Shown: piece by piece, positions 28,104-39,844 of the stretch
Layout of the letters: each line of letters begins with the position of its first letter
Numbering within the stretch: position 1 is the stretch's first letter
Assembly: GCA_012295275.1 (NCBI GenBank)
Contig: CM022679.1
Location: 768,275 to 815,774, forward strand
Direction: 5' to 3'
Length of the DNA: 47,500 nt
Origin: Chrysomallon squamiferum
Taxonomy: Eukaryota > Mollusca > Gastropoda > Neomphalida > Peltospiridae
The notes under the pieces: model-generated
Seen by the model: only the letters and a program-made list of their open reading frames with translations
Databases searched by the model: none
Told to the model about the DNA's origin: nothing
Made by a program: the position numbers and the translations under genes

Positions 28104-28817
28104 ATCTGTGAAACTGAAATATTGTTGGTCGTTGCTGAAAAAACTGCACACTGCAGATAGAGATGGTGACGGGAAACGCATACTTCTCGAAAATTCAAAA
28201 AGTTAACTGACGGCCAAACATTTGTTTTGTTTTCTTCTGGTTGAAGAAACTAGATGAAGATGTAGCACATTAAAATATATACTGTAAGTTTATATAACAC
28301 ATAAAGTAACTGTGTGTGTTAAAAACTGTTATGTTCACAATCAGTTAAGATATATGCCAAGCTCCCCTGCTGCGGATGTACATGTATAATTTGAAATTTC
28401 ACAATAAAACTCAGTTGACATAATTAAATGTATGTTAGTCTAAGACCTAATATTTAATTAAAATAATATTAATTACGCATTAATTTTATTAATATCTTTT
28501 ATGTATTTCAATTTCGTTAACTTTCCTATATTTGTAATTAATTATAAACCGACATGAATAGCTTTGACAATAATATTAATGAATTCTAAAAAACAAAATC
28601 CTAAAAACATCCAAACATTTAAATACGGGTAATTAAAAAAGTATTCTGAATTGCATATCTGATTCAATACAACAAATTTTCAACAATTATCTCTTAACTG
28701 TTTTGTAAAGTTCACTCTCTGTTTTCTATTTTCACAGACACTGACGTATATTTACAGTACAAACATTTTCACTGGGGTTATCTGAGGAGGAGCGTGCAGA
28801 ACGAATTTCATGACTGG

Positions 28818-28930
28818 TCACGTGATTCATTTTTGCACTATAAATAAGTGTAGTTTCGAAGTGTAGTCACTTCATCGTCTTCCAGTTTTTGTGCCCGTTT
28901 TCTGAAGTGTGGAGATTTTGTTTTATTGAA
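28818..28930 (+). promoter_or_regulatory. TATA promoter and noncoding exon 1 of the secreted-peptide gene
   Basis: A perfect TCACGTGA lies at 28818-28825 and a TATA box, TATAAATAA, at 28839-28847. Transcription would start at about 28870. Exon 1 would then end at 28930 before GTAAGTGTTT, and the next acceptor (CTTTCCAG) ends at 29051, five bases before the start codon. A sharp TATA promoter fits a strongly expressed, tissue-specific secreted product. Confidence 0.65.
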
Positions 28931-29055
28931 GTAAGTGTTTTAATTTATTTTGATTTCTTTAACTTTAATTCGTTTATATTTAATTCTAAAATGAGGGGGG
29001 AGAATTAAATTTTCATTCGCTTACTCTATTATTTTTTTCTTATCTTTCCAGCAAA

Positions 29056-29812
29056 ATGAAGATCACATATTTCTTAGTTTTTCTGCTGACCTTGACCTTG
29101 GTTCCTGAAAACGTGGACGGCTGGTTCTTCCGATCCGTGCGAAGAATTCGCGTCAGTCCGTATCACACACTTGGTTGTATGGCGGCCTGTAAGTGGGCCA
29201 GGAGCTGGGCATGCAAGGTGTGCAAGAGGAAGAGAGGACTGGACGTGCGAGCTCATCCAGCAGAGGTAGTTTGAAAATCTCGATACAGAATTATTTAAAC
29301 GGTTTCAATACGCTTCATCTGCTAACGTCTCGTACGAGTTTAAACTTTACAAAATATTTCTAAATTTCAGGATGCTGACGATGTCGCAGCTTTGAAAGAA
29401 CTGGATCTGAACGGAGATGGTTTTGCTGACCTGCATGAAATCGCTGTAGCATCGGGTCTGAAACCCAGAAACATGGTTCAAATGAAAAAATTCCATGCAG
29501 CAGACGGAAACGGTATGAATGTCGCAAATTGACGAGATTTTAGTGTTAAAATAGACGTGTAGGCCTAGTTATTAAAGTATATACAAATTTTGAGAAGTCT
29601 CATTTTTTGATACTTGAAATTTGTAGGTGATGGCAAACTGGATGTAGCAGAATTGGACGATTTCAATTTCGTGGATAAAGCTGAACGTAAGTGATTTTGT
29701 AGTCTTCACTTCATTCTGTAGATAGTTCCACTGACATTTAATGTGGGCAATAAATGATGTCGTGTTTCTAGTTGTAGAAGCCGTTGACGAAGATGGAGCG
29801 GACAGCGCTTGA
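29056..29812 (+). CDS. Secreted precursor: cationic four-Cys peptide plus acidic two-EF-hand region
   Basis: Coding exons 29056-29265, 29371-29512, 29627-29686 and 29772-29812 give 150 residues. Residues 1-22 are a hydrophobic signal peptide, with cleavage likely before Trp23 (VDG|WFF). Residues 23-60 carry eleven Lys/Arg and no acidic residue, with cysteines at 41, 45, 53 and 56 (CX3C-X7-CX2C), ending in a KRKR furin-type site. The rest is acidic (about 23 Asp/Glu against 8 Lys/Arg) with two canonical EF-hand loops, DLNGDGFADLHE (82-93) and DGNGDGKLDVAE (115-126). A likely reading is a cationic, possibly antimicrobial or signalling peptide released from an acidic calcium-binding propart. I do not recognise a named family, and the protein may stay intact as a secreted calcium-binding protein. 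Confidence 0.85.
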
Positions 29813-29853
29813 GTCGTCACAAATGTGTATCTCAATTCCAGGATGAGGGAAAA

Positions 29854-29859
29854 AATAAA
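29854..29859 (+). terminator. Polyadenylation signal AATAAA
   Basis: It lies 42 bases after the stop codon of the secreted-peptide gene and is followed by T/GT-rich sequence (TTTTTGTTTGTGTGTTTTTT), as expected downstream of a cleavage site. The 3' UTR would be very short. Confidence 0.7.
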
Positions 29860-31333
29860 ATCGAAACAATTCCTTTTTGTTTGTGTGTTTTTTCCTTGCC
29901 AGTAATGTTCGCACAACATTAAAACCGACTCGCATAAACTGTTAGCGTTATACTGTCAATTTTTAACACTCCAAAATTTGTGCATCAACTAAATAACTAC
30001 TTTAAACTATTTACGAAAATTGCACATACAATTAGGTCGAAAATGTATAACCTACTAATGCAGAATAGTATATTTTTACGGTTGTCGCTTTTTTTTTTTT
30101 TTTTTTTCATGCGGGGTCGTTTTTTTTTTTTTTTCCCCAAAATGGGCTGTAAGCAACAGGATGCTGCTAATCAACGATTAAAATTTAATAAAATGGAACA
30201 AACGATATCTTTCATTGGACATAAGGCAGTTCCGGTAGTAAGGTAACCGATATAGACAAAATTATTTAAACCTTTATTTCGTTTGAGATATTCTTGACTG
30301 ATTAATGAAACGATATTCTGCTTAGATAACGTTAACAAAGAACTTGCATAAACGTTAGAATTGGTTTTTCACTTACCCAAAATTATAATTTATTTTTTTT
30401 AAGAGGCCGACTTCAATATTTATGAATATTTACTTGTTTCAAAAACAGAATCGACATGTAGTGATTTTTTTCTTTTTTTTTCTTTTCCTGTTTGATGCGT
30501 ACATGGAGCTCGCCATTTAGATTGGTTCCAATTCACTGGTTAAATGACAAGTGTACTTGCGCATCCGTCTTAAACTTGTTTCTGGCTGCTGGTTGTATAT
30601 ACGTGTATATGCGTGTTTCTGATACTCAAAATTGCTCCTGGCTGGTCGTTACAGTGTAGATAGTGTTGAAATGATGATTATAAATTGCTGTTAATCTCTC
30701 GTCCAAACAGATTTACATCGGCGTGGTCTAACTCGCACAACATTTTAAGATAATGGATGCTGATGTTGTGTGCAGAAACACGATGTCCTAGGAGTATTTT
30801 GCAGATATTTTACATCAAACAGACCCTCCTTTAGAAGTGTATTAATTTGTTTTTAATTTCAATCTTTATTTTTCATTGTTTTGTTTTAAATGAGTATTTA
30901 GCCTGTATTCACATATCCATACCATCAGTGATCCTTAGTCTGACAAATTACTTGGTTTCTGTTTATTTTCTTTTTTAATCATTTATTTATTTAAATAATA
31001 AATAAAAATGGTAAATGTAAACGAATACTTTTATTTAAACTATATCATTACTGCTTTCCAACGGGTACAGAACGAAAACAAAAAAATGTTTCTGGTCATC
31101 TACACCGAAGTAGATTAAACAAATTAAAAGAAAATAATTAGTTGGTAAAACATGACCAGACATGTTAGTTCCTTTGCCCTGAATCGCCGAATAAATTATT
31201 CTAGTGTATATGTTAAAATGTATCACAGTCAGCACTTTTGAGTATATTTACTCTTTTGATTACCAGATGTTAAACTTCTTAAAATTCTGTCTTCCTGGAA
31301 ACACTGTTTGCATCATTACAAACAAACAGTCAG
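29860..31333. other. Intergenic sequence between the secreted-peptide gene and TEFM
   Basis: AT-rich, with two poly-T tracts at about 30091-30134. No exon is supported. A minus-strand AATAAA (TTTATT on the plus strand at about 31030) could serve the TEFM 3' end. Confidence 0.4.
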
Positions 31334-33667
31334 TCAGTCTGTACGTATTTCACCAGTCTCGTAGTGAGTTTTTAAAATGACAAGTTTATAGAAAGCCACA
31401 GCTAACAGCAAACTGTTTGTGTAGTGTTCTTGATCTACAGATTTCAACTGTCTAAATGTATCCCAGCATTCCTGGGGCAGGCTGACGTCACCAGCGACCT
31501 CAGAGTTGTTGTTGATGATGTCTCGAACAACATGCTGACCACTGACTCTCTCCCCACCCAGAGAAAGCCCAAAAAACTTGCTGACCGTGGTGGCCGGGGT
31601 GGTGTACACTTTGTGTGTGTGTGTGTCTGCAAAGTCTCGGTTCAGAAGGATGGACAAAACAGCTTCGGTCAGTTTCTGACTCATCACAAACGGCGCAACT
31701 CGTAAGTTTGGTAACTGCAGCACTCGACTTTCCATCACGTAAATGTCAGCTTGAGGAAGTGTTTTAGTCATCTCATGGATCTTTATCAAAAAATAATAAA
31801 ATAATAGTAACACATTATTTTAAATCTAATGTTAAACAAGTTGTGTATATCACAGCTGATAAAAACAGTAATTAAACAGATTCGGTACATCTGCCAGAAC
31901 TCACTGAGCATTCATTTCTGACAGAATAAAATAATTTGATTTTACTTCATTAATACATTATTTGTTTTTTTATTATAATAAAATGTAATGTAATGTAATA
32001 TATTTGGCAATTAGGTCTCCTCTGAGATTTTCAGTCATTTAGATTATAAAACATAACTTTACTTTAAACAACAGAGGTTTTACCTTTTCAAGAAATATGA
32101 CATGATCATATTTTTGAAAATGTTTATCAAACACTGGAGAATGATTCCAGCCAAGAACCTGAAGACTTCTGTCCATCCATGTCCAACACACACGGTCACA
32201 CTGTACATCCATAGCAACCAGACTGCTGATGTTCTTCATGAAAATGATAATAATAACCATAATAATAATAATCATATTTATAATAATAATCATAATAAAC
32301 AACAGCTGCAATGCAGTCGAAATAATAATTACAAAAAATTTAAATACCTCAAATTGCAGTAGCAATAATAATAATAATATCTGTAATAATAACAATATAA
32401 ATAATAATAATAGAAATAATAATCATAGTAATAAAAATAACAACAACAACAAAAACAAAACAAAAAACAGTAATGATAATAAAATTATAAAAATAATTAT
32501 CATAATTATAGTAATATTAAACACTATGAAGATAGATTTTGCATCTGCTGTAAAAGATAGCTGGGCTGGTAAATTCCAGTCATGTTTAAAATTAAATTAA
32601 AGTATGAATTATTATTTTATTTTTTGTTTCAAAGATCAGTCATACACTAAAATGTAATGTAATTATAAGCCTTTGTTATTATATATATATTTTTTATACT
32701 CATACTAACAATTACTATTAGTATTACCAGTGATGTTGAAGTTATAAGATTTATTTCTTCAATCAAGTTTTAATATGACTAAAGTCACTAATATTTACAT
32801 CAGACAATCTCACAACTACAAACCTGTCTCACGTCATTGCTCATTGGTGGATGTGACTTCACAGTTCCATGATCTGTGCTCAGTTTCAGTTTCAGAACAG
32901 TTTCATAATCATGATCTTTAAAGAAGTTGCACACTTTTTGCAATCCCATCATGCCAAGTCCCGGAACCTGAACAATGCCAGAAAGAGACTGGAATTCTCC
33001 ATGTTCTGTTCGATATTTCACAATTGATGAAGCTTTGGCAAGATTGAGCTGTTTGCTAATGCGTAGTTCCTCAATGGTACATTTGTTAAAACAGTTGATG
33101 ATTCGCTCTCTCTCTTCTGAACTGTACATAGTGTCCAGAACCTCGGCACGCTTCACAGCTGTCACTCTCGTAGCTAATCTAACTGTCTTCTGTTATTTAA
33201 AAAAAAAAAAAAAAAATAGCTAAACATGAATAGCCAAATTATTATTATTATTATTATTAATATTAAATGTATTTCCGAACTGAAATCACTGTAAGTTCCA
33301 CTGTTTATTCTCTTCACTCTTGCTGCAACTGCTTTAATATACATTCCTAACAAATGAAATAATCTGCATTACGTGTATATCTTTGTATTTATGACAGTGT
33401 GAATATGTGCCATTCTAACTCTCTAATCGAATCTAATAAAATGACTAACGTAAGAAACGATAAAATGTATATATATATATATATATATATATATGTTTTG
33501 TTTTTTTTTAAATTTATTATTTTTACTTTCGATTTCAAGGGCATGTCTGGAGGTTTTTCTCGCTGATAACACAAACATGATCTTTTAACGATTATTATTA
33601 TTATTATTAGCATTACCTGCAGATTCCTTCCTAAGCCACAGTAACAAAGCTGTCTGAAGCAGTTCAT
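31334..33667 (-). CDS. TEFM: Mitochondrial transcription elongation factor (TEFM)
   Basis: Coding exons 33667-33617, 33189-32824, 32233-32084 and 31780-31334, all phase 0, give 337 residues, close to the family length. The N-terminus (MNCFRQLCYCGLGRNLQKTV) is basic and without acidic residues, as in a mitochondrial presequence. A helix-hairpin-helix region follows at about 45-115 (IINCFNKCTIEELR, VQVPGLGMMGLQKVCNFF). The C-terminal half, from about 140 (LVAMDVQCDRVCWTWMDR to YTNSLLLAVAFYKL), is the RNase H-like fold of TEFM. The protein stabilises mitochondrial RNA polymerase elongation complexes in the matrix. A perfect ACCGGAAGT site lies 55 bp upstream of the start. Exon 4 contains a CA run that encodes the THTH in ADTHTHKV. 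Confidence 0.9.
32380..32520. repeat. Degenerate AAT/AAC-rich tract in TEFM intron 2
   Basis: AAT, AAC and ATC trinucleotides from about 32250 to 32520 adjoin the acceptor of TEFM exon 3. Asn-rich frames through it are artefacts. Confidence 0.7.
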
Positions 33668-33721
33668 TTTTTGTGGTTATTTTATACAATGTCAATAAAT
33701 ATTTTCGTTTTACGAAACCTA

Positions 33722-33730
33722 ACCGGAAGT
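33722..33730 (+). promoter_or_regulatory. ETS/GABP site upstream of TEFM
   Basis: ACCGGAAGT is a perfect ETS-family core and lies 55 bp upstream of the TEFM start codon. GABP (NRF-2) sites of this form are common in promoters of nuclear genes for mitochondrial proteins in animals, which fits TEFM. Confidence 0.6.
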
Positions 33731-33900
33731 TTTCATTTATTTATTTTCATTATATTAAAGAGTTCTAATGTATTATCTCTCTTAGAACGTGCCCCAGTTC
33801 AGAATAATTACATCATTTACTGGTTTGCTTTCGTGCTTTGCTTAAATAGTTTTTTACACCTTCATCTCTTCTCTCTCTGTACATTTTTAATTCAAAGGGA

Positions 33901-33949
<49 letters not shown>

Positions 33950-35052
33950 TATTTATTTAATTTTGGCTGTTTGTACTTATTTTACTACTTTATTATCTTA
34001 TTATTTTATTATTTTAACATAAGAATACAAATAAAAGGATTTCAAAAAACATATGTCAGTACTACTGTGTGATCTAATGAGCTCGTTTATATTGCAAATA
34101 AAATTTCTACATTTCAGAATCACAGATTATCACAAATAAAAAAAAGTAATAATAAAAACAAAGAAAACTGACACAATTGCAAGATATATTATTTATTCAA
34201 ATGCTATACATTTTCTCATTTGGGAAAAATGATAACGTATTTTTTTTTTATCAGTAAGTGAATAAAATAACAGAATATATTAATCAAAAATATTAAATTA
34301 AATAGGATATTTTAGTATCATTTTTTTGAAGTCTTTTAGTTATTAAAGTACTGAAAATGTATATAGGTTTCATATTCCTCCTTTTTTCTTTTTATAATAA
34401 AAATTAATTAAAAAAAACAAAACAATGCCAACAATTTCAGAACAATGACATTTTATTATCATTTCTCATACAAACAAATTTAAAAAAAAAAGGGTCAAAA
34501 AAATTTTTCCTTCAGAAACGCACCAATCCTTGGTAATATTAAATACAATAGTTTTTCTCTCTCAAAATCAAAGTCTGATTTATATACAAATTTAATAGAA
34601 AATAGGTGAATTACAGAGGAGCCTTGTTAATTTGGATTAAAAAGTCCATCTTAAAAATGCAGACGTACATTTTAGCATGTATGTAATATAATAATAATAA
34701 AAAAAGCTAATTAGCTATTATGGAATATGTTACAGAAGGATTAATTAAAAAAGAAAGAAAAAGGATTCAGTTTAAGATTTCATTGTATTTTTATTTGCTT
34801 TCAGTGTAAAAAAAACACAAAAAAGAACACATAGCAGACGTACAGTTTAAAATATTAAATATTCCAGTAAAATATACTTTTTTTTGAAACATTAGTGTTT
34901 TTAATCCTTTCTTTCTACAAAAGAAACATCACATTGTTCAGCACTGATTTGCTACTGTCCAAAAAGATACACAAAATACACATCCACATTAATTGAACAT
35001 TATGATGAAAACATGACACACACTGTTAAACTTTGTGACAGACAGGTAACTT
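33731..35052. other. AT-rich gap between TEFM and COX19
   Basis: Contains a (TTA)n array at 33905-33949 and the presumed 3' UTR of COX19. No other coding segment was seen. Confidence 0.45.
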
Positions 35053-35176
35053 TCAGTCAGATGTGTTAGTTTCTTCCTCTGGTTGTATCAAGTCTTTGAA
35101 CCCAAGATTCTTCAACTCTTCTTTTGCCATCAGATTTCTGAAAAACAGAAAAATACATATATAATGATTAAAAAAA

Positions 35177-35208
<32 letters not shown>

Positions 35209-35368
35209 GATGATGATGATGATGATGAAAACTAAAAATATTCTTTTCAAACAAAAGACTCAGCTATTTTGTAATGATTTCCTCAAATTAAATTTGTATT
35301 TCTAAATTAAAAATAATTTTATTATCACATTTACTGTGAACACCTGCAATAACGATAATAAAAAAAAA

Positions 35369-35426
<58 letters not shown>

Positions 35427-36098
35427 TTTGTTCTGGCTATATATCAGCCTACCTTTCCATTCTGCACTTCAAGTAATCCATTGAAGCTTGACGGCATTTT
35501 CCATTTTCAAGTTCATTTCTTCGAAGACATCTCATGTATTTGAACATGAACTCTTTGCATTCACCTTTTAAAAACATTTCAAGACACAAAATGTTTGACA
35601 TTTAAATCTGACTTTAAAAAAACAGAGATATATGAGTATTTTTATGGTATACGAGATTAAATTCTAATATTAATTTTGCCATGAGTTCATTATAAAATAA
35701 ATTTCTCAATTGCTCAAGATGTAATAATAATATCGTATTAACACTAATAACAGTTACTATATTATAGTGCAATAACTGTTATCAAGGTTTCACTATTTAA
35801 TGCAATAAATAAACATGAATTATTATAAACATTTAAGATACTAAAAGCAAAACTATTCGAAGTAGGAGAAAAATGAACAGTTTAGACAACAAAATAAATA
35901 AACAATATCGGAACGTGCTTTACGGTTATAGCTGTTTTAGGCCAATCACGGTATCTGGACCAACGACATTAAAATGACAATTAAAAGTAACTTTCCCGAA
36001 TATTTTATTTGATACATACCTTCATGGTCTAATGGAAAACTTCCCTTTTCTGGAGGTTTGACAAAAGTCTTACTCGTGAATGTCATTTGCGTCGACAT
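35053..36098 (-). CDS. COX19: Cytochrome c oxidase assembly factor COX19
   Basis: Coding exons 36098-36020, 35564-35453 and 35137-35053 give 91 residues, the usual size. The start [16 protein letters not shown] leads into [12 protein letters not shown], then the twin CX9C motif ([11 protein letters not shown] and [11 protein letters not shown]), then [16 protein letters not shown] and an acidic end. These are hallmarks of COX19, a CHCH protein of the intermembrane space and cytosol needed for copper delivery to cytochrome oxidase. Both CX9C pairs are intact. It lies on the same strand as TEFM, with its stop about 1.4 kb upstream of the TEFM start. An ETS-type core (ACTTCC, 36171-36176) lies about 75 bp upstream of its start. 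Confidence 0.93.
35369..35424. repeat. (AAT)n microsatellite next to COX19 exon 2
   Basis: The pure AAT array ends 29 bp from the donor end of COX19 exon 2, inside intron 2. Confidence 0.9.
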
Positions 36099-36501
36099 TG
36101 TTGTTGATGCAAGAGTTTACCTTCTTGTTGTACTGCAGAACATCAACTTCACTGCAAATGAATTAGAGTTACTTCCCCTAATGTGGAGATTTTCAGTCAC
36201 AGAATCGCCAGAATGGAGTGGCGGTAAATGCTTGTTTGTTTACAGCGTTGTCATTTGACAAAATATAATTATTGGTATTCTCTCTGCTTTTATACAGTAT
36301 TGTACACATGCTTGTAGAAAACACGGATTTAAGAAACTGACATTCGGTGAAATGAAATCTCAAGAGTTACACTTTTTTTTTTACAGAAGTACTGAGTTCG
36401 TTAATCATGATCATCATCATCATGATGATCATCATGTTAATTGACAAACTTCAACAACTTGAACAAGTGTTTATTCCCACAAATTTTCTATGGCTGTGAG
36501 C
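36099..36501 (+). promoter_or_regulatory. Likely shared promoter of COX19 (-) and the RRM-like gene (+)
   Basis: The COX19 start codon and the first downstream + strand donor-like site (GTGAGC|GTGAGT, exon end 36501) are about 400 bp apart, and the next gene is divergent. The interval carries an ETS core at 36171-36176. It also has an ATC/GAT-rich, partly self-complementary stretch at 36403-36438. The noncoding first exon ending at 36501 is a guess based on its donor and on the acceptor at 37521-37523. Confidence 0.4.
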
Positions 36502-37530
36502 GTGAGTACTATTTTATAATTTTTAGTATTTAGTTATAAATTATGTATAATATCATCTGTGATATATTGTTCTTATTAATTGTCTATACCTATACGGTAG
36601 TATACCACAGACGTGTGCCTAGATCATGAACCTATCTGCTGGTCATAAAAATTTGCTGAAGGTTTTGTATTAATTAACAACTTTTAGGAGTAAAAGTAAT
36701 CACTGAACAGTGTGTGTTAAATTAGGTTTTCATAATTTTGATAATTCAAAATGGTCACTATACAGTGGACAACTGTTTTTAGTTATTAAACAACCTGTAA
36801 CAGTTCGTCTTACAAACAACTTAGATTTTCAAAATAATTCAATTCTGTGATTAAATGATTAATGTAGTAATAGTTTAATTTTATGATTTAAACAATTATC
36901 CAGTAGTACATACTAACATACTATTAATATTATCAGTCATCTAGATTTTTGCAAACTGATCAAACTCTAATCAGTTTCATTACAGTACAGCAGAGCATTC
37001 GAAAATGTTCACTCACATTTATTTCACTGAATTTTATTGGATGCATTTATTGTAGAAAACTCGGATGTAAAGATGGAAACATAAATTTAATAAACTTAAA
37101 AATACTTTTGTTAATTTTAGTTCATTCATTAACTCGGAAAACTGGATTTGTACTTGCAATGCTGTTTTAAGTAAATGTTGTTTCAGATGTAAGAAGACAA
37201 AAGATTTTGTTAAATATAAATTAAGATATTCAAGACATTGCCATTTTGTTCACAAGCTGTAAAGTAACTGTCTGATGGGGTTCATATTTGTCAAAACAAA
37301 GATAAAAATTTCTGCTAATGCTGGAAATGTTATGGGATCTCACACAATGTAGTGTTCTAGTGTTAGAACACACAGACCCACTCACTCTCTCACACACACA
37401 CACATTGAAATGGTGATATTAGAAGTAACAAACGTAACCTACAAGCTATGGTTTAAATTTTAATACATAAAAAGGAATCTAGAAATTATAAAGTTTTATA
37501 TAGACATCATGTTTACATTTCAGAGACAGT

Positions 37531-39772
37531 ATGGAAGAAGATACAAATTTTGTTGAATTCTGGGAAGATGTCTTCTCTGACTATTCTGATGAGAGAAGAG
37601 AAACTGAGTCATCCGAACTGCAGGTCACAACCAGTCGTTGCTATGGACGCGGTATGATTCGGTCTGAAATGAAAATACCCAGAATTCCATATCATTTACT
37701 GTACACGGTATGAGTAATAAAACTTAAAAATATATTCATTGTTAATACTGTTAATTTATTTCTGAGATATATTATACTGAACTTTATGTATTTTGGAACA
37801 GATTCATAAGATTTTCCAGTTAATGCTTGTTTTGATGATTTTATTAATATTTTTTACATTTTATCATTTATTTATAAGAGACATTTGATATCAAGAAGAC
37901 TTAAGTGGTGAGAAATCAGCATATTAAGATTTACATATTCCAAACTTTGTTAATAATAAAGTACAACAATTATGGGTATTATCTTTTCTATAATTACTAG
38001 AATTGTAGATATAAAAATGTCAGTGTTTTCACCCCACACATATACTTTTAGAAAAAACTACAATTATTTTTTGATATTTCTACCAAGTGAATTTTTTTGA
38101 TGTTTGAGATGTACACATTTAGAAATGTTTAATTACAGACAGAAATATTTCACAGACGAGGCAGGGGAAGAGCTCAGGTTTTAAAACACAGGACAGAAAA
38201 TGTTCAGTCTTCCAACAGACCTGGCAACTTGGATTCTTCTCCTCCAGTAAGCTTGTATTCTTTGAATCATTTTACAATTTATTTGTGCATATAATTTACA
38301 TTTCGTTTTTAATTATTTATTTACTTTCTTTTCATGATTTTTTCTTAGAATTTCAGTATATTGGTTTAAACTTAGCCATTGAACAATTCTTTGAATTACT
38401 AATGTCTAGAACTTTTTTGTTAAATTTTTAATTTAAAAGAAATTAATATATATTATATTGCACTACACTATATTTATTTGTCATTATTACTTTGCTGTTT
38501 TCAATGTTTATCTTTATTCTGGAAAAGCTGTTGAAAGAAATAACATTCTGTAGGAAAATCTGTGTCAGTATTTTATCATAAATTGGAATGTCACTTAACA
38601 TTTAATAGAATGTTTATTTAGCAGCTTCATGGTTCAGCATCTGAAAACGCCCAGCATTTTGATAATGATCTGTTTGTTCCCTTACAAAGAACCTCTTCCT
38701 ACCATCCATTTGTCCATCCACGACAAAAAGACAAAATTCCAAATCTGAGATCTCAAGATGATTTTCCGGATCTTGTTGAGCAAGTCGCTGACAGAGTTTC
38801 TGGTCTATCAGTAAGTGAAGAAGGAAATGACAGTAAAAGTTCTTCAGAAAGTCAACAGTCTGACGTCACATTTAGAAGTGAAACTAGACAGATAGATAGT
38901 GACTACAACTGTACAGCAAATGAAACAGATAATGAGAGTAGCGATAACCATTATCAAATAAAAGAATATAAAACTGGACAATCAAGCAGTGAGGTGTTTA
39001 AAACTGGACAGTCAGATAGTGGCAGATCTAAAAGTGAAGATGCAAATAGTGACACATCAGAAAAAAACACTGATAGTGACATGCATGATCAAATGTGTAT
39101 CCAAACTGATCAGAGTGGAACCTGCAAGACGGCCAATGATGAAGAGCCACTCTGTTCCAGCAGCAGGCAAACCAGACCTGCCACAGCTAAAAGAACAAAA
39201 CACAGAATAAGAAGCAGAAAGAAAGGGAAAAAGTCTCAGCAGGCCAGCAGTAACTCACCAAACAGTAAAAATACTTCAGAGGAAGTGTTGTTTCCAGGTT
39301 TGCCTCACAGAACTGAAGAGTGGACATTAAAGGGAGACAATGTGATTCAGATTGAGGGACTTCCTGCTGTTGGTGATTTGAGCAATCTTCGAGGACTGAT
39401 CTCTTCATTTGGTGACACAGTGGGCGTGGAGCAGCTGTGTCTAGGTGAACAACGTGCAATGAGAATTAGGTATTTTATTTGTTTAACTTCTGTTATCATT
39501 TCTTGTAAAGTTGTGTAAAAGTGACACACGCCTGTCTACCAGGATAGAGATGAAGATTGTTTCATGTTGCAGAATAATCCTCCTTAAGGCACCCATTTGA
39601 CTCTTTTTGACTGCTTTATTAAACAACATGGTGTATGTGGTTTATGTCAGCACACATTTTTATTTTTTTTATTTTTTTTCCTTTTTGTTCTTTATCTTCT
39701 TAATTTTTAATTTTTCTTGTTATTACCATTAACATCATTATAGTACTACTGCTACTGTTATTGTTGTTGTTA

Positions 39773-39844
<72 letters not shown>

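Larger units (their letters stand above)
25653..28800. other. Intergenic region between divergent genes
   Basis: Apart from the LRMDA upstream elements it holds a poly-T tract (25812-25839), (TTTA)n at 26152-26175, (AAT)n at 26394-26485, an orphan coding-like segment at 26226-26340, a (TC)n tract (27756-27824), a TTTG/TTGG tract (27570-27670) and a (GT)n tract (28052-28100). No complete gene was recognised. Confidence 0.4.
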
